The notes below the pieces were generated by a model. It did not search any database. It was not told the DNA's origin and saw nothing but the letters and a program-made list of their open reading frames with translations. The position numbers and the translations under genes were made by a program. Shown piece after piece: positions 44,277 through 51,750 of a DNA stretch of 64,000 bases. Positions within the stretch are counted from its first letter, which is position 1, and every line of letters starts with the position of its first letter. Source of the stretch: PALSA-1316 sp964499365 (GTDB taxonomy: Bacteria > Nitrospirota > Thermodesulfovibrionia > Thermodesulfovibrionales > UBA6898); contig CAZCKU010000002.1 in the NCBI GenBank assembly GCA_964499365.1, forward strand, positions 62,001-126,000, written 5' to 3'.

Positions 44277-44744
44277 TTATTCACTGATTTCCTTCCCTGG
44301 ACTAATGAAGGATATGCCCTGACCACCCTTTCCGCCGATCATGACCGCTTCAATAACAGGTGCGTTGACTTCTTTTTCAGCCTTCCAGCGAACAATGAAA
44401 TTGGAGCCCATGCCTCCGCCGGTATCCCTCTCTGTGATATGTATATCCTTCGATGCCATGGGAGCAATACTTAGAGGAATGGACAGATATTTCTTCGTCA
44501 GTTTCCCCTGCGTGTCATAATAGTCAACCGAGGTTATGATAATCGGCGATTTAAAGTCAGTATTCCGGATCAAAAGGGTAATTCCCAGATCAAAGTCGGT
44601 TCCGCGTGGACCCATAAAGACATGAGGATATGCAGACACATACACGGTTTGGGACTGCTTCTTTAGCTGATCAGAAAAGGCATTGTTTGCCAATGAGCAG
44701 AACAAAATTACTGCGGCTAAGATTACAGCGGTTCTTTTAATCAT
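44277..44744 (-). CDS. DUF3124 exported protein (copy B)
   Basis: A 155-residue protein, same start and length as copy A: signal peptide MIKRTAVILAAVILFCSLAN NAFSD, then QTVYVSAYPHVFMGPRGTDF, LLIRNTDFKSPIIITSVDYY, LSIAPMASKDIHITERDTGG, VIEAVMIGGKGGQGISFISP. It lies 9 bp upstream of Kef copy B. At some positions (YPHVFMGP, LLIRNTD, VNAPVIEAVM) it resembles copy C more than copy A, which hints at exchange among the copies or at copy B being closest to the ancestor. Confidence 0.87.
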   Translation of the reverse strand: MIKRTAVILAAVILFCSLANNAFSDQLKKQSQTVYVSAYPHVFMGPRGTDFDLGITLLIRNTDFKSPIIITSVDYYDTQGKLTKKYLSIPLSIAPMASKDIHITERDTGGGMGSNFIVRWKAEKEVNAPVIEAVMIGGKGGQGISFISPGKEISE

Positions 44745-44790
44745 TTGTTTCCTCCTATATTTTTATTTGCAGCTCTGTTCCTCTGCAGTT

Positions 44791-45735
44791 TCAAATTGAT
44801 TGTTTTGCTCTTGACTGCTCTTTTTTGTCGCTCCCTTTCCTGTTCGCCCCACCAAGAAGCACAATTAGAGGGCTCGCGACGAATATGGACGAATATGTAC
44901 CAATAACTATACCCAATATTATGGCTAATGAGAAGTCGTGAAGCACCTCTCCACCGAACAAGAACAAGGCAAGGGCGGACAGTAGAGTCGTAATTCCGGT
45001 TACGATAGTTCGGGATAGGACCTCGTTGATGCTGCGGTTAATAATGCTCTCCATGGACTCTTTCACGAATGCCTTCATATTTTCCCTGAGTCTGTCGAAT
45101 ACCACTACCGTGTCCGACAAGGAATATCCGGCAATAGTAAGAAGGGCACTCAAGATAATGAGGTTCATCTCCCTATCCAGCAGATAGAGAATACCGAGCA
45201 CTGCCAGAACGTCATGAATCGTTGCAAGTGTTGCGGCAATGCCGAACCTGAATTGAAACCTGAAAGCTATGTACCCCACTATGCCGAGCGCAGCCAGAGT
45301 CATTGCCCACAGTGCTTCCTGCTTCAGTCGCGAGCCGACCTTTGGTCCTACCTCTGTGGTTGAATCAATCACGGGTTTTGTATCTGATAACTTAGTGGAC
45401 AGAATGCGGGTAATAGCCTCTGCCGTTTCTCCCAGGTGACCCTCCTGTTTCTTTGTCTTTATCAGGACCTTGTTTTCAGAGGGCAAATCCTGCACTTCGA
45501 AATCATCCAATCCGCCCTGCTCAAGTGTGGCTCGCACTTCTTGAAGGGGAACTGATCGTGCAAATTTAATCTGGACTGCTGTTCCCCCTGCGAAATCAAC
45601 TCCTAAATTTGCATTGCCGTGCGCTATCTGGATGATAGCGATTATGCCCAACAGGGACATTGCTGCTGTCACTACAACGGTATACTTTCTCAACCCCATG
45701 AAATCAATATTGGTATTCTTTATAAGTTCAAACAT
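44791..45735 (-). CDS. secF: SecF protein-export subunit paralogue (copy B)
   Basis: A 314-residue SecF differing from copy A at only a few residues, nearly all in the first 70 and last 20 positions. The SecF motifs (NLGVDFAGGTAVQIKF, GYSLSDTVVVFDRLRENM, six helices) are intact. As with copy A there is no secD, and the gene lies between DUF3124 and a small exported protein gene. A dedicated helper for export of the DUF3124, small exported or DUF6448 proteins is one speculation; a stray duplicate of the housekeeping secF is another. Confidence 0.93.
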   Translation of the reverse strand: MFELIKNTNIDFMGLRKYTVVVTAAMSLLGIIAIIQIAHGNANLGVDFAGGTAVQIKFARSVPLQEVRATLEQGGLDDFEVQDLPSENKVLIKTKKQEGHLGETAEAITRILSTKLSDTKPVIDSTTEVGPKVGSRLKQEALWAMTLAALGIVGYIAFRFQFRFGIAATLATIHDVLAVLGILYLLDREMNLIILSALLTIAGYSLSDTVVVFDRLRENMKAFVKESMESIINRSINEVLSRTIVTGITTLLSALALFLFGGEVLHDFSLAIILGIVIGTYSSIFVASPLIVLLGGANRKGSDKKEQSRAKQSI

Positions 45736-45895
45736 TTATTCAGCTCCTATTGTTGAAGTCTCTTCCTTTTGTTTTCCATGGATGCCGCAGGACATCTTTG
45801 CTCTTCCCTGTTAAATGAGGGAAAAAGCAAACGAGGCGCATCAAAGGGAAAATTAGAAATCCTTCGCCAATCTGCTGACGAAGTGACGCCGGTTC

Positions 45896-46306
45896 TTACG
45901 CCAGACGGAGTGAATAAAAGGGCGGTGATATATCTGAAGCGAAAAGGCAAAATTCAGTATGTGGATGAGATATGAATTGTTGCGTTATAGAACAAACCGT
46001 AATGCTTACCGGAAGGTCAACGGCAATGACAGACGATGTAGACAACAGTAAACGGGAATTCTTAGCATTCGTATGCGTATGAGAGACTGACCGCTTTGCC
46101 AAAAAAGTCAGAGCACTCTGCGGGCCTCTTTCTCTCAGGGTATCCTTAAAAGGCGCAGACTCACCGTGCAGATCGCGGACATTGCTTATCCAGGTGTCAC
46201 CCGTAGAGGATGAGGAAATATCTCTATATTCCTGCTCAGAATAATGGAGAGCAGGAACTAGTGAAAAACAAGCAATGAACAATAATGAGAAAACTGCCTT
46301 AATCAT
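45896..46306 (-). CDS. Hypothetical small exported protein (copy B)
   Basis: Collinear with 39354-39764: MIKAVFSLLFIACFSLVPAL, HYSEQEYRDISSSSTGDTWI, DLHGESAPFKDTLRERGPQS, ending SDISPPFYSLRLA, with the frame preserved. Most base changes between the copies are transitions with no codon-position bias obvious by eye, so selection for protein is not demonstrated. The first 60 residues look like a real signal peptide plus short mature part. Confidence 0.4.
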   Translation of the reverse strand: MIKAVFSLLFIACFSLVPALHYSEQEYRDISSSSTGDTWISNVRDLHGESAPFKDTLRERGPQSALTFLAKRSVSHTHTNAKNSRLLLSTSSVIAVDLPVSITVCSITQQFISHPHTEFCLFASDISPPFYSLRLA

Positions 46307-46515
46307 TCGCTCCATACGATGAATTATAAAACATAGCATAATCAGTTTACAATGAAAGAAGATCTCTCTCATGGCCAGAGGCCGTGGCTTGAAATAAATC
46401 GCACCGACATCTTCGTCTATCGCTGGACTCAGGGACAAACTCGCACTTCCCTTTGATTGGATACAGGCAACTCATAAAACTCATAAGTCAGAAGCATCAA
46501 GCTTTATACACCGTT

Positions 46516-46561
46516 TTTTCCACCACTTTCATATTCTTATCTCGCTTTTTGTGGTGGAAAA
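46516..46561. repeat. Long hairpin (11-bp perfect stem)
   Basis: TTTTCCACCAC (46516-46526) and GTGGTGGAAAA (46551-46561) form a perfect inverted repeat around 24 nt, followed by a run of at least nine C at about 46567. It might be a terminator or the end of a lost small element. Confidence 0.5.
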
Positions 46562-47070
46562 TATATCCCCCCCCCCTTCTAACCGCTCACTCGTCCTCAA
46601 CGTGAGTGCTCTGTATCATATTCAAGTTCCCGTAATTAGAATAACTTCTTGTTATTAAATAATATATTTTCTCGCCGAATTTACAATAAAGCATAATCTA
46701 CGACAAATGTCGCGATATTGTCGTAATGTCAGCGATATTTTCACGACCTCCTCCGGGGATGGCCATTGCCGTCCCCATTGAGCTATTTTCAACGTTATCG
46801 TTCTGCGCGCTGGCGCTCGAAGCCATTCTTTGAGTTGCATGGAGTTGTCCAAGGTCCGCATCAGGGGTCGCTGACATGTGCGAGGGTAATCAGCAAAGGC
46901 GTCCTTCAATACCCGTATCTCCGCTCCTGCGTATCTCACAAACCTGCAAGTGCGCACTCGTCTTGCATGTGAATGCCCTGCAAAACAAATTCTCACCATC
47001 CATAAGATAACACCGCGTCATTCAACAATATTTTTTCAGGAAGATTCACAAAAGAGAATAATCTTTGACC
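46562..47070. other. Non-coding stretch before att-like copy 3
   Basis: No convincing gene is visible. Around 46701-46723 there are CGACAA, ATGTCG and TTGTCG motifs with 11-bp spacing between the last two (46707 and 46718), resembling the phased motifs beside the attachment cores. The centre (about 46770-46980) is GC-richer than its surroundings and has no protein match I can recognise in any frame. Confidence 0.5.
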
Positions 47071-47106
47071 CATGTCGTGAAAATGTCGCGACATTTTCAC
47101 GACATG
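47071..47106. repeat. Perfect 36-bp palindrome of four phased CGACAT/ATGTCG motifs
   Basis: ATGTCG starts at 47072 and 47083, and CGACAT starts at 47089 and 47100, so each arm carries two motifs 11 bp apart and the arms meet at CGCG. The 36 bp read the same on both strands. It abuts the terminator of tRNA-Pro fragment 3. Beside copy 2 only the right half exists (40982-40999). Confidence 0.85.
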
Positions 47107-47111
47107 AAAAA

Positions 47112-47149
47112 AAATCAAGGACCTACAAAACTCTGTAAGTCCTTGATTT
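47112..47149 (-). terminator. Rho-independent terminator after tRNA-Pro fragment 3
   Basis: Stem AAATCAAGGAC (47112-47122) / GTCCTTGATTT (47139-47149), with eight T on the minus strand after it. Same as the copy 2 terminator except in the loop (ACTCTG instead of ACCTTG). Confidence 0.85.
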
Positions 47150-47152
47150 ATA

Positions 47153-47201
47153 TGGTCGGGGCGACCTGATTTGAACAGGCGACCACTCGCACCCCAAGCG
47201 C
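47153..47201 (-). repeat. tRNA-Pro(GGG) 3' half, attachment-site-like copy 3
   Basis: Matches copies 1 and 2 except one base that restores a proper anticodon stem-loop edge (GCTTGGGGTGC, anticodon GGG in a 7-nt loop), so this copy is closest to a genuine tRNA-Pro 3' half. Variable loop, T-arm, acceptor strand and CCA are intact; the tRNA 5' half is absent. It separates the Kef/DUF3124/SecF copy B module from the GGDEF/412-aa/HU copy B module. Confidence 0.87.
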
Positions 47202-47285
47202 TATTAAATACCCTATCTATTTGATTTTATTTGCTTTTTCTTGTCCTAATTTACCCTATTTTTGCACTATTTATCATAATTTTTG

Positions 47286-47302
47286 CGACATTCTTGCGAC
47301 AT
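47286..47302. repeat. CGACAT motifs at 11-bp spacing, anticodon side of copy 3
   Basis: CGACAT begins at 47286 and 47297, about 85 bp from the tRNA-Pro block, the same distance as in copies 1 and 2. Confidence 0.7.
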
Positions 47303-47331
47303 GGGAAATACTGCCTTATCGCAACCCATAT

Positions 47332-47472
47332 CTCAATCCATTTTGCCACTTTTTCAGTGACCGGGCACCCAATTCTGCCGCCTACTCTATACAACGATAT
47401 ATTACCAAAATTGATTCCATAAAGAACACTACCATCTTTTTTTCAATCCCCCCTTTTTGCCTCGTACGCCAT
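47332..47472. repeat. Flank of duplicated module (copy B)
   Basis: Counterpart of 33058-33198, beginning at the same ATCTCAATCCATTTTGCCAC and running to the GGDEF gene stop with a few substitutions and small indels. Here it is continuous with the attachment-like site, whereas in copy A the sequence to its left is a toxin-antitoxin locus. It therefore shows the original junction. Confidence 0.75.
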
Positions 47473-48885
47473 TCAACCAATTTCAATGGTCTCCTCATGA
47501 TCTGACGGCCCCATGCGCAGATTTCTTTCCTGCTTTATATTACTGTCATCAAGGATCTCATTCAAATCCCGAGAGGCACCACTGCGGGATTCGTTGGACT
47601 TTGCCGAGGCTGTCCGATTTGCCGGGGTTCTTTTTTTAACTGAAGACTCCTGTCGGTCAGCATTTTTGGGTTTGGTAGCGTCTTTTTTTGGGGCTGCAGG
47701 AAAACCATCAATATATGAGGTAACCATATTTCTACCTCTCTGCTTTGATTGATACAGGGCATCGTCGGCCTTTTTGAAGAGATCACTGAGGCTCCCTGCT
47801 TCGTCTTGATGGAGTTCAGACAGACCCATGCTTATTTGAATGTGGTGCTTTACATCCTTATATTCAAAGATTTCTCTGTCAACCTTGTTTCGGATCTTAT
47901 CCAAGGCAGTAAATGCCTCTTCTTTCTTTGTTTCCGGCAAGAGTATAGTGAATTCTTCACCTCCATACCTTCCGAAAACATCCGTTGTTCTTATGCAGGA
48001 TAACACGAATTTGGAAAGGGCTTTGAGCACATAATCACCCACCTCGTGCCCGTATTCGTCATTGAACCCCTTAAAATGATCGATATCGAACATGCAGAGG
48101 CAAAACGGGTGCTTGTAGCGACGAGATAATTTCATCAACTCATAGGTGCGTTTGAACAGGGTGCGACGGTTGAAAAGTCCGGTCAGCTGGTCTCGGGTCG
48201 CTGAGTACTGCGCTCTCTCATAGATGACAGCATTTCTAATAATTCCGGATAAGTCGTCGCTTATGTATTTGTGCGCCCTGGCAACTCCTCTTCCGGTGAC
48301 AGCAAAGACACCTACAGGAAGGAAGGACCGGCAGTTCATGCACCTGGCCGTCTTTTCTTTGTAAGTGTTGAGATCGTCTCCCCTGTATCTCTTATCACTT
48401 TTTATCCAGCATTTATGTTCCTGCTTGTGATAGCAGCTGCAACCGGCGTCGTTGCAATCGTTTATTTGCCAGCAGGGCCCCTCCCATTTCATATTGACCG
48501 GCAGGAAGGACAGTCTTTCCCCATATTTCTCCTTGATGAAATTGTCTGCCTCGTTGTCCCCGAGCTCATCATTGGGGATGGGGTCCATCGTGAGAAAAGA
48601 TCTTACCATGGTGTTATGCTGCAGAACTGGGATCGAGTGGCTATCGTCCTCCAGAGACATGGTTTTCCTGTTCTTTACAAAAATTCCCTTAATTTTCAAG
48701 CCGAAGACTACAAGGTCCTCACCGATAACTTTAAGCATTTTCTCGATTCCGGCTTCTGCATTGAGGTCGTTATAGATTTTTTTCAGCTTTATATTCTGGC
48801 GTTGCTTTTTATGGAACAAGAATAAAAGAACGGCATTTGCCCCAAGACTTATGACAAGAATAGAGAGGAGAAGAATGGAAAACAT
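47473..48885 (-). CDS. GGDEF protein with Cys-rich sensor segment (copy B)
   Basis: A 470-residue protein collinear with copy A: N-terminal helix MFSILLLSILVISLGANAVL, Cys-rich middle (GPCWQINDCNDAGCSCYHKQ, HKCWIKSDKRYRG, TARCMNCRSFLPVG), GGDEF domain with CMFDIDHFKGFNDEYGHEVG and FGRYGGEEFTILLPE, and a basic tail where most of the differences lie. All eight Cys are kept. Both copies should be active diguanylate cyclases, giving two near-identical c-di-GMP sources from one duplicated locus. Confidence 0.92.
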   Translation of the reverse strand: MFSILLLSILVISLGANAVLLFLFHKKQRQNIKLKKIYNDLNAEAGIEKMLKVIGEDLVVFGLKIKGIFVKNRKTMSLEDDSHSIPVLQHNTMVRSFLTMDPIPNDELGDNEADNFIKEKYGERLSFLPVNMKWEGPCWQINDCNDAGCSCYHKQEHKCWIKSDKRYRGDDLNTYKEKTARCMNCRSFLPVGVFAVTGRGVARAHKYISDDLSGIIRNAVIYERAQYSATRDQLTGLFNRRTLFKRTYELMKLSRRYKHPFCLCMFDIDHFKGFNDEYGHEVGDYVLKALSKFVLSCIRTTDVFGRYGGEEFTILLPETKKEEAFTALDKIRNKVDREIFEYKDVKHHIQISMGLSELHQDEAGSLSDLFKKADDALYQSKQRGRNMVTSYIDGFPAAPKKDATKPKNADRQESSVKKRTPANRTASAKSNESRSGASRDLNEILDDSNIKQERNLRMGPSDHEETIEIG

Positions 48886-48987
48886 CGTCCTACTCCTCCT
48901 TATATTATGTCGTCAGATTTCAGGTTACTACTTAAGACATATTACCTTGGAGTCGGAGATAAGAGTTGAAACATCAATGCTATCCCC

Positions 48988-50226
48988 TCAGGCATCAGGC
49001 AAACCAAGCTCTCTGCTGATAACGGTCGCGGCAAAGCGTTGACCCGAGGATTGTGATTTCACCAGTTTACGGATGCGCTCAAATGTTTCTTGTTTGCAGC
49101 TCTGGTTTTCAGCAGCGATTAGTGTATAGTTGTATGCCTCCCTAACTTCCATGGCGGTAATTTCGTACCCGAAGCCTTCGACCAGCCATCTGAGAGCCGC
49201 CATGCCGGCTTCAACTGCAAAACTCGGCTGGGTCGCAGACATTTCCTTGGCCGCTCGAGTCAACGTCCTGGGGTCACAGTGCGTTCGATTGGCTAAGGTT
49301 ATGGCCTCGTCATATAAACCTGCAGACTTGGCTGCAGCAAACCACTTACCCTCATCCCCCGGAGTACTGGCGACGAGATCACTCAATATTTCGCTCGACG
49401 TTTTGTGAGGGTATTTTTTGGCGACAGCACGAAAGGTCGCAAGGTAGGTAGTCCCCTGATTGACCTCTACGGCATAGCGGTTATAGGCGTCCGATACCAG
49501 TCCACTTGAAAGCAGGATCTCTTCGCAGACCTCTGATATGGCGCCTGAGGGCTCATTGATGCCGCGCGACTCTTCTGCATAGCGGATTGCCTCTGCCTTT
49601 CTTCCCATTGCTGCCAAAGCCTTCACGCCCCACTTCCTGTAATACCAGTATTTATTTGGCGAAAGTTGAAGTAATGACAGGATTTCATCATTCCGCCCGG
49701 CCTTCAACAAGGAGCTCAAGCAAGCTGTTGTGCCTTTGAAATAGCTATGTCCCCCCGATCGAGGTCTAAACGATAAGCGGACCATCTCAATAAGACTATC
49801 AGCCCACCGCGAGGCTCGCTCTCTGGTGGCGCAGAGTTCGCCCCAATAATCCGGCAGGAGCTCCAGATATGGAATGTCGTCCTCCTCCACTGCGTGCCAT
49901 AAACGCTCCAACCACTTCTCACGCAGAGCACTATCAGCCTGAGCCCCGGCAATAATGGGCACCAAGGTTTCTATGGCATTATTTACAGCAGTTCCGATAG
50001 AGCCAGAGGAACTATCCACATGGGCCAGAGCCTGCGACACCCTTTCCAGAAACACTACAGCTCCTTCTGCTGCCAGGACCGGATCCTTTCGAGCCGCTTT
50101 CTTGATTTCCGAAATCGCCTCCTTGATCCGTGTAATTGCCGGCTGTGAGCGCCAGCCGAAGGCATTCCTACGGAAGCGAGGGGCAAAAGTCCATTTGTGA
50201 GTGGTTCCTGAAGCCATTTTAGTCAT
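48988..50226 (-). CDS. 412-aa helical-repeat protein of unknown function (intact copy B)
   Basis: The protein opens MTKMASGTTHKWTFAPRFRR NAFGWRSQPAI and is then almost wholly helical with TPR/HEAT-like spacing: VFLERVSQALAHVDSSSGSI, YLELLPDYWGELCATRERAS, YFKGTTACLSSLLKAGRNDE, RKWGVKALAAMGRKAEAIRY and FAVEAGMAALRWLVEGFGYE. I recognise it as a protein recurring in many bacterial genomes, usually annotated as hypothetical, but I know no function. No signal peptide or membrane helix. It is divergent from the HU gene with a shared 136-bp promoter region, and in copy A the pair was deleted together. Confidence 0.85.
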   Translation of the reverse strand: MTKMASGTTHKWTFAPRFRRNAFGWRSQPAITRIKEAISEIKKAARKDPVLAAEGAVVFLERVSQALAHVDSSSGSIGTAVNNAIETLVPIIAGAQADSALREKWLERLWHAVEEDDIPYLELLPDYWGELCATRERASRWADSLIEMVRLSFRPRSGGHSYFKGTTACLSSLLKAGRNDEILSLLQLSPNKYWYYRKWGVKALAAMGRKAEAIRYAEESRGINEPSGAISEVCEEILLSSGLVSDAYNRYAVEVNQGTTYLATFRAVAKKYPHKTSSEILSDLVASTPGDEGKWFAAAKSAGLYDEAITLANRTHCDPRTLTRAAKEMSATQPSFAVEAGMAALRWLVEGFGYEITAMEVREAYNYTLIAAENQSCKQETFERIRKLVKSQSSGQRFAATVISRELGLPDA

Positions 50227-50323
50227 TTACAATTCTAAACAAACAACGCAGTGGATTCCTACCATATCCTGACTAATCCATTTTTGCCCTTATTTTATTG
50301 GACTTGCAAGTATGTTTTCCGTG

Positions 50324-50329
50324 TATAAT
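50324..50329 (+). promoter_or_regulatory. -10 element of the HU gene
   Basis: A consensus TATAAT lies 33 bp upstream of the HU ATG. The best -35 candidate (TTGGAC at about 50299) is 20 bp away, so the -35 is weak or unusual. The region is shared with the divergent 412-aa gene. Confidence 0.55.
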
Positions 50330-50362
50330 TTCATGTATCAAATTATCTCTCTGGGAGGCAAC

Positions 50363-50632
50363 ATGACAAAGGTAGAGCTTATCGAAAAAATGGCAAAGGA
50401 TGCTGACATCTCAAAGGCAGCAGCACAGAAGGCTATGGATTCATTCATGGATGGAATAAAAAAAGCACTGAAGAAAGGTAATAAGGTAACGCTGGTAGGG
50501 TTCGGGACGTTTTCGGTTGCAAAACGCGCCGCAAGGAAGGGCAGAAATCCGCAGACAGGAGAGACCATTAAGATCAAAGCATCTAAGTCTCCCAAATTCA
50601 AGGCAGGCAAAGCATTTAAAGACGCTCTTTAG
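50363..50632 (+). CDS. HU-family histone-like DNA-binding protein
   Basis: An 89-residue HU: MTKVELIEKMAKDADISKAA AQKAMDSFMDGIKKALKKGN, then VTLVGFGTFSVAKRAARKGR NPQTGETIKI and KFKAGKAFKDAL. The GFGTF core and the NPQTG arm tip with the DNA-intercalating Pro are present. The open frame extends 17 codons upstream, but ATG 50363 follows GGGAGG and matches the family start. HU/IHF-type proteins bend DNA and assist site-specific recombination. Its place in a module beside attachment-like sites makes a role in the island's recombination conceivable. A truncated duplicate is at 35183-35293. Confidence 0.95.
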   Translation: MTKVELIEKMAKDADISKAAAQKAMDSFMDGIKKALKKGNKVTLVGFGTFSVAKRAARKGRNPQTGETIKIKASKSPKFKAGKAFKDAL

Positions 50633-50742
50633 TCAGATCAGAACAGGACAGATGGTACTTCAGTAGTATTTGAAGATTCATACTCCCAGCTTTATAAAGG
50701 TAAGAGGCAACCTACGCCCCCGAAATTAGGGACTGGAGGCGC

Positions 50743-50967
50743 CTATTCTTCCTTTATCAAGGCCTGTGCAAAACAGGTGAACCAATTGTCTCTTGCAGTA
50801 CCACTTGAATGAGGGCCGACTATGGAGCATACAGACACCCCGCCAAGAGGGTTCCATCCCTGAGAGATATGCTCATTCACATCCAGCGATAGACGTTCTA
50901 ACGCATCGCTGCCTTTTGCGGTTTCCTCACTTATGCTCCGAAGGATCTTATACTTTAGTACTCCCAT
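50743..50967 (-). CDS. DUF1737 domain protein
   Basis: A 74-residue protein with YKILRSISEETAKGSDALER LSLDVNEHISQGWNPLGGVS V and WFTCFAQALIKEE. The VNxxIxxGWxPxGGVxV and FxQAxIK motifs are those of DUF1737, small proteins of unknown role, frequent in bacterial and phage genomes. It follows the CYTH gene by 22 bp in the same direction and may be cotranscribed. Confidence 0.8.
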   Translation of the reverse strand: MGVLKYKILRSISEETAKGSDALERLSLDVNEHISQGWNPLGGVSVCSIVGPHSSGTARDNWFTCFAQALIKEE

Positions 50968-50989
50968 GATTGTTATTCTCCTTTCTCAT

Positions 50990-51511
50990 TTAGCCTATCT
51001 CGGATTTTATTATAATGTCACTGTATGACCCACCCGCCAATTGATTTTCAGAAAGTCCTAAGAGTGAAAGAAAGTATTTGCACTGTTCAAGCAACTTTGC
51101 CTCTCCCATGGTGCCATCCTCGTCAATGGCCTCTATCTCCACGAAAACTCCTGCCAGGCCCTTAACTCTATCGATGTGAAACTTAACGTTTTCGATAAAA
51201 TATATCTCTCTTTCCTTGTCTACCACCACAAAAATGCCGAGCGCCTTCGAGAGAAGATCTCTTAGAGAAGGAGGCGGATCTTTAATGAGAATAATTTCAG
51301 ATTTCTTTGGACCCTGAACGTCTTCACGCTCGTAGAATATTAGGCTATTCTCGATATTCCCTTGCCTTAATTTGAGTCTCTTGCCAGGGTCAATATTAAA
51401 ATATGTGTCAATTTGATGATCCAGCCCTACAAATCTGGCGTTCCTGTTTTTCAGGATCGCACGAATTCTGTCAGGATCAGAACATCTGGCTTTAATTTCT
51501 ATGTTGACCAT
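50990..51511 (-). CDS. CYTH domain protein (class IV adenylate cyclase/triphosphatase-like)
   Basis: A 173-residue protein with the CYTH tunnel-fold signatures: EIKAR at residues 5-9 (ExK motif), DTYFNIDPGKRLKLRQ, SLIFYERED, IDRVKGLAGVFVEIEAID and the final SYSDII. Substrates of the superfamily are triphosphates (ATP to cAMP, thiamine-PPP, polyphosphate). The set of acidic and basic tunnel residues is present, so an active enzyme is likely, but cyclase and phosphatase cannot be told apart by eye. It lies next to DUF1737 and a fragment of an HD-domain gene on the other strand. Confidence 0.87.
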   Translation of the reverse strand: MVNIEIKARCSDPDRIRAILKNRNARFVGLDHQIDTYFNIDPGKRLKLRQGNIENSLIFYEREDVQGPKKSEIILIKDPPPSLRDLLSKALGIFVVVDKEREIYFIENVKFHIDRVKGLAGVFVEIEAIDEDGTMGEAKLLEQCKYFLSLLGLSENQLAGGSYSDIIIKSEIG

Positions 51512-51575
51512 GTCATGCTCCTCTCAAAAAGTGCGGAATAATGCATGAAAATATTGTAAATTAAGACCATATCTT

Positions 51576-51690
51576 GTGAAACCTGAGTTTAGAAACAAAA
51601 TAATAGATATTCTCCTGAGAGAAAAAAAAGAATACCTATGCCATATTCAATACGTGGTCGAAATAGGTTCCCGTTTAGCAAAAGAACACC
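51576..51690 (+). pseudogene. N-terminal fragment of an HD-domain phosphohydrolase
   Basis: From a GTG at 51576 the plus strand reads MKPEFRNKIIDILLREKKEY LCHIQYVVEIGSRLAKEHQ, the usual opening helix of HD-domain proteins with the first His (CHIQYVVEIGSRLA), then breaks off at a long hairpin at 51696. The HD pair itself is missing. Probably cut by insertion of the peptide/radical SAM region. Confidence 0.5.
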
Positions 51691-51695
51691 AAACT

Positions 51696-51731
51696 GGCGC
51701 ATCCCAGTCCTTACAAGGTCTGGGATGCGCC
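51696..51731 (-). terminator. Strong hairpin downstream of the Cys-rich peptide gene
   Basis: GGCGCATCCCAG (51696-51707) and CTGGGATGCGCC (51720-51731) pair perfectly, and the loop adds CCTT/AAGG. It starts 20 bp after the peptide stop codon. The T-run on the minus strand is short, so it may act as an mRNA-stabilising structure as well as a terminator. Confidence 0.75.
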
Positions 51732-51750
51732 GAGATAGGAAATCCCTACA

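Noticed and set aside
8008..44744. Interpretation of the Kef/HU/GGDEF modules as the known heat-resistance locus (tLST/LHR)
   Set aside because: That locus has a Kef gene too, but the Hsp20, ClpK, FtsH, YfdX, HdeD and DegP genes that define it are all absent here.
46655..46999. Minus-strand open frame of 114 codons and several plus-strand frames before attachment copy 3
   Set aside because: No ribosome site, odd composition (Arg/Cys-rich), no family resemblance, and it includes the phased TGTCG motifs. Treated as non-coding.
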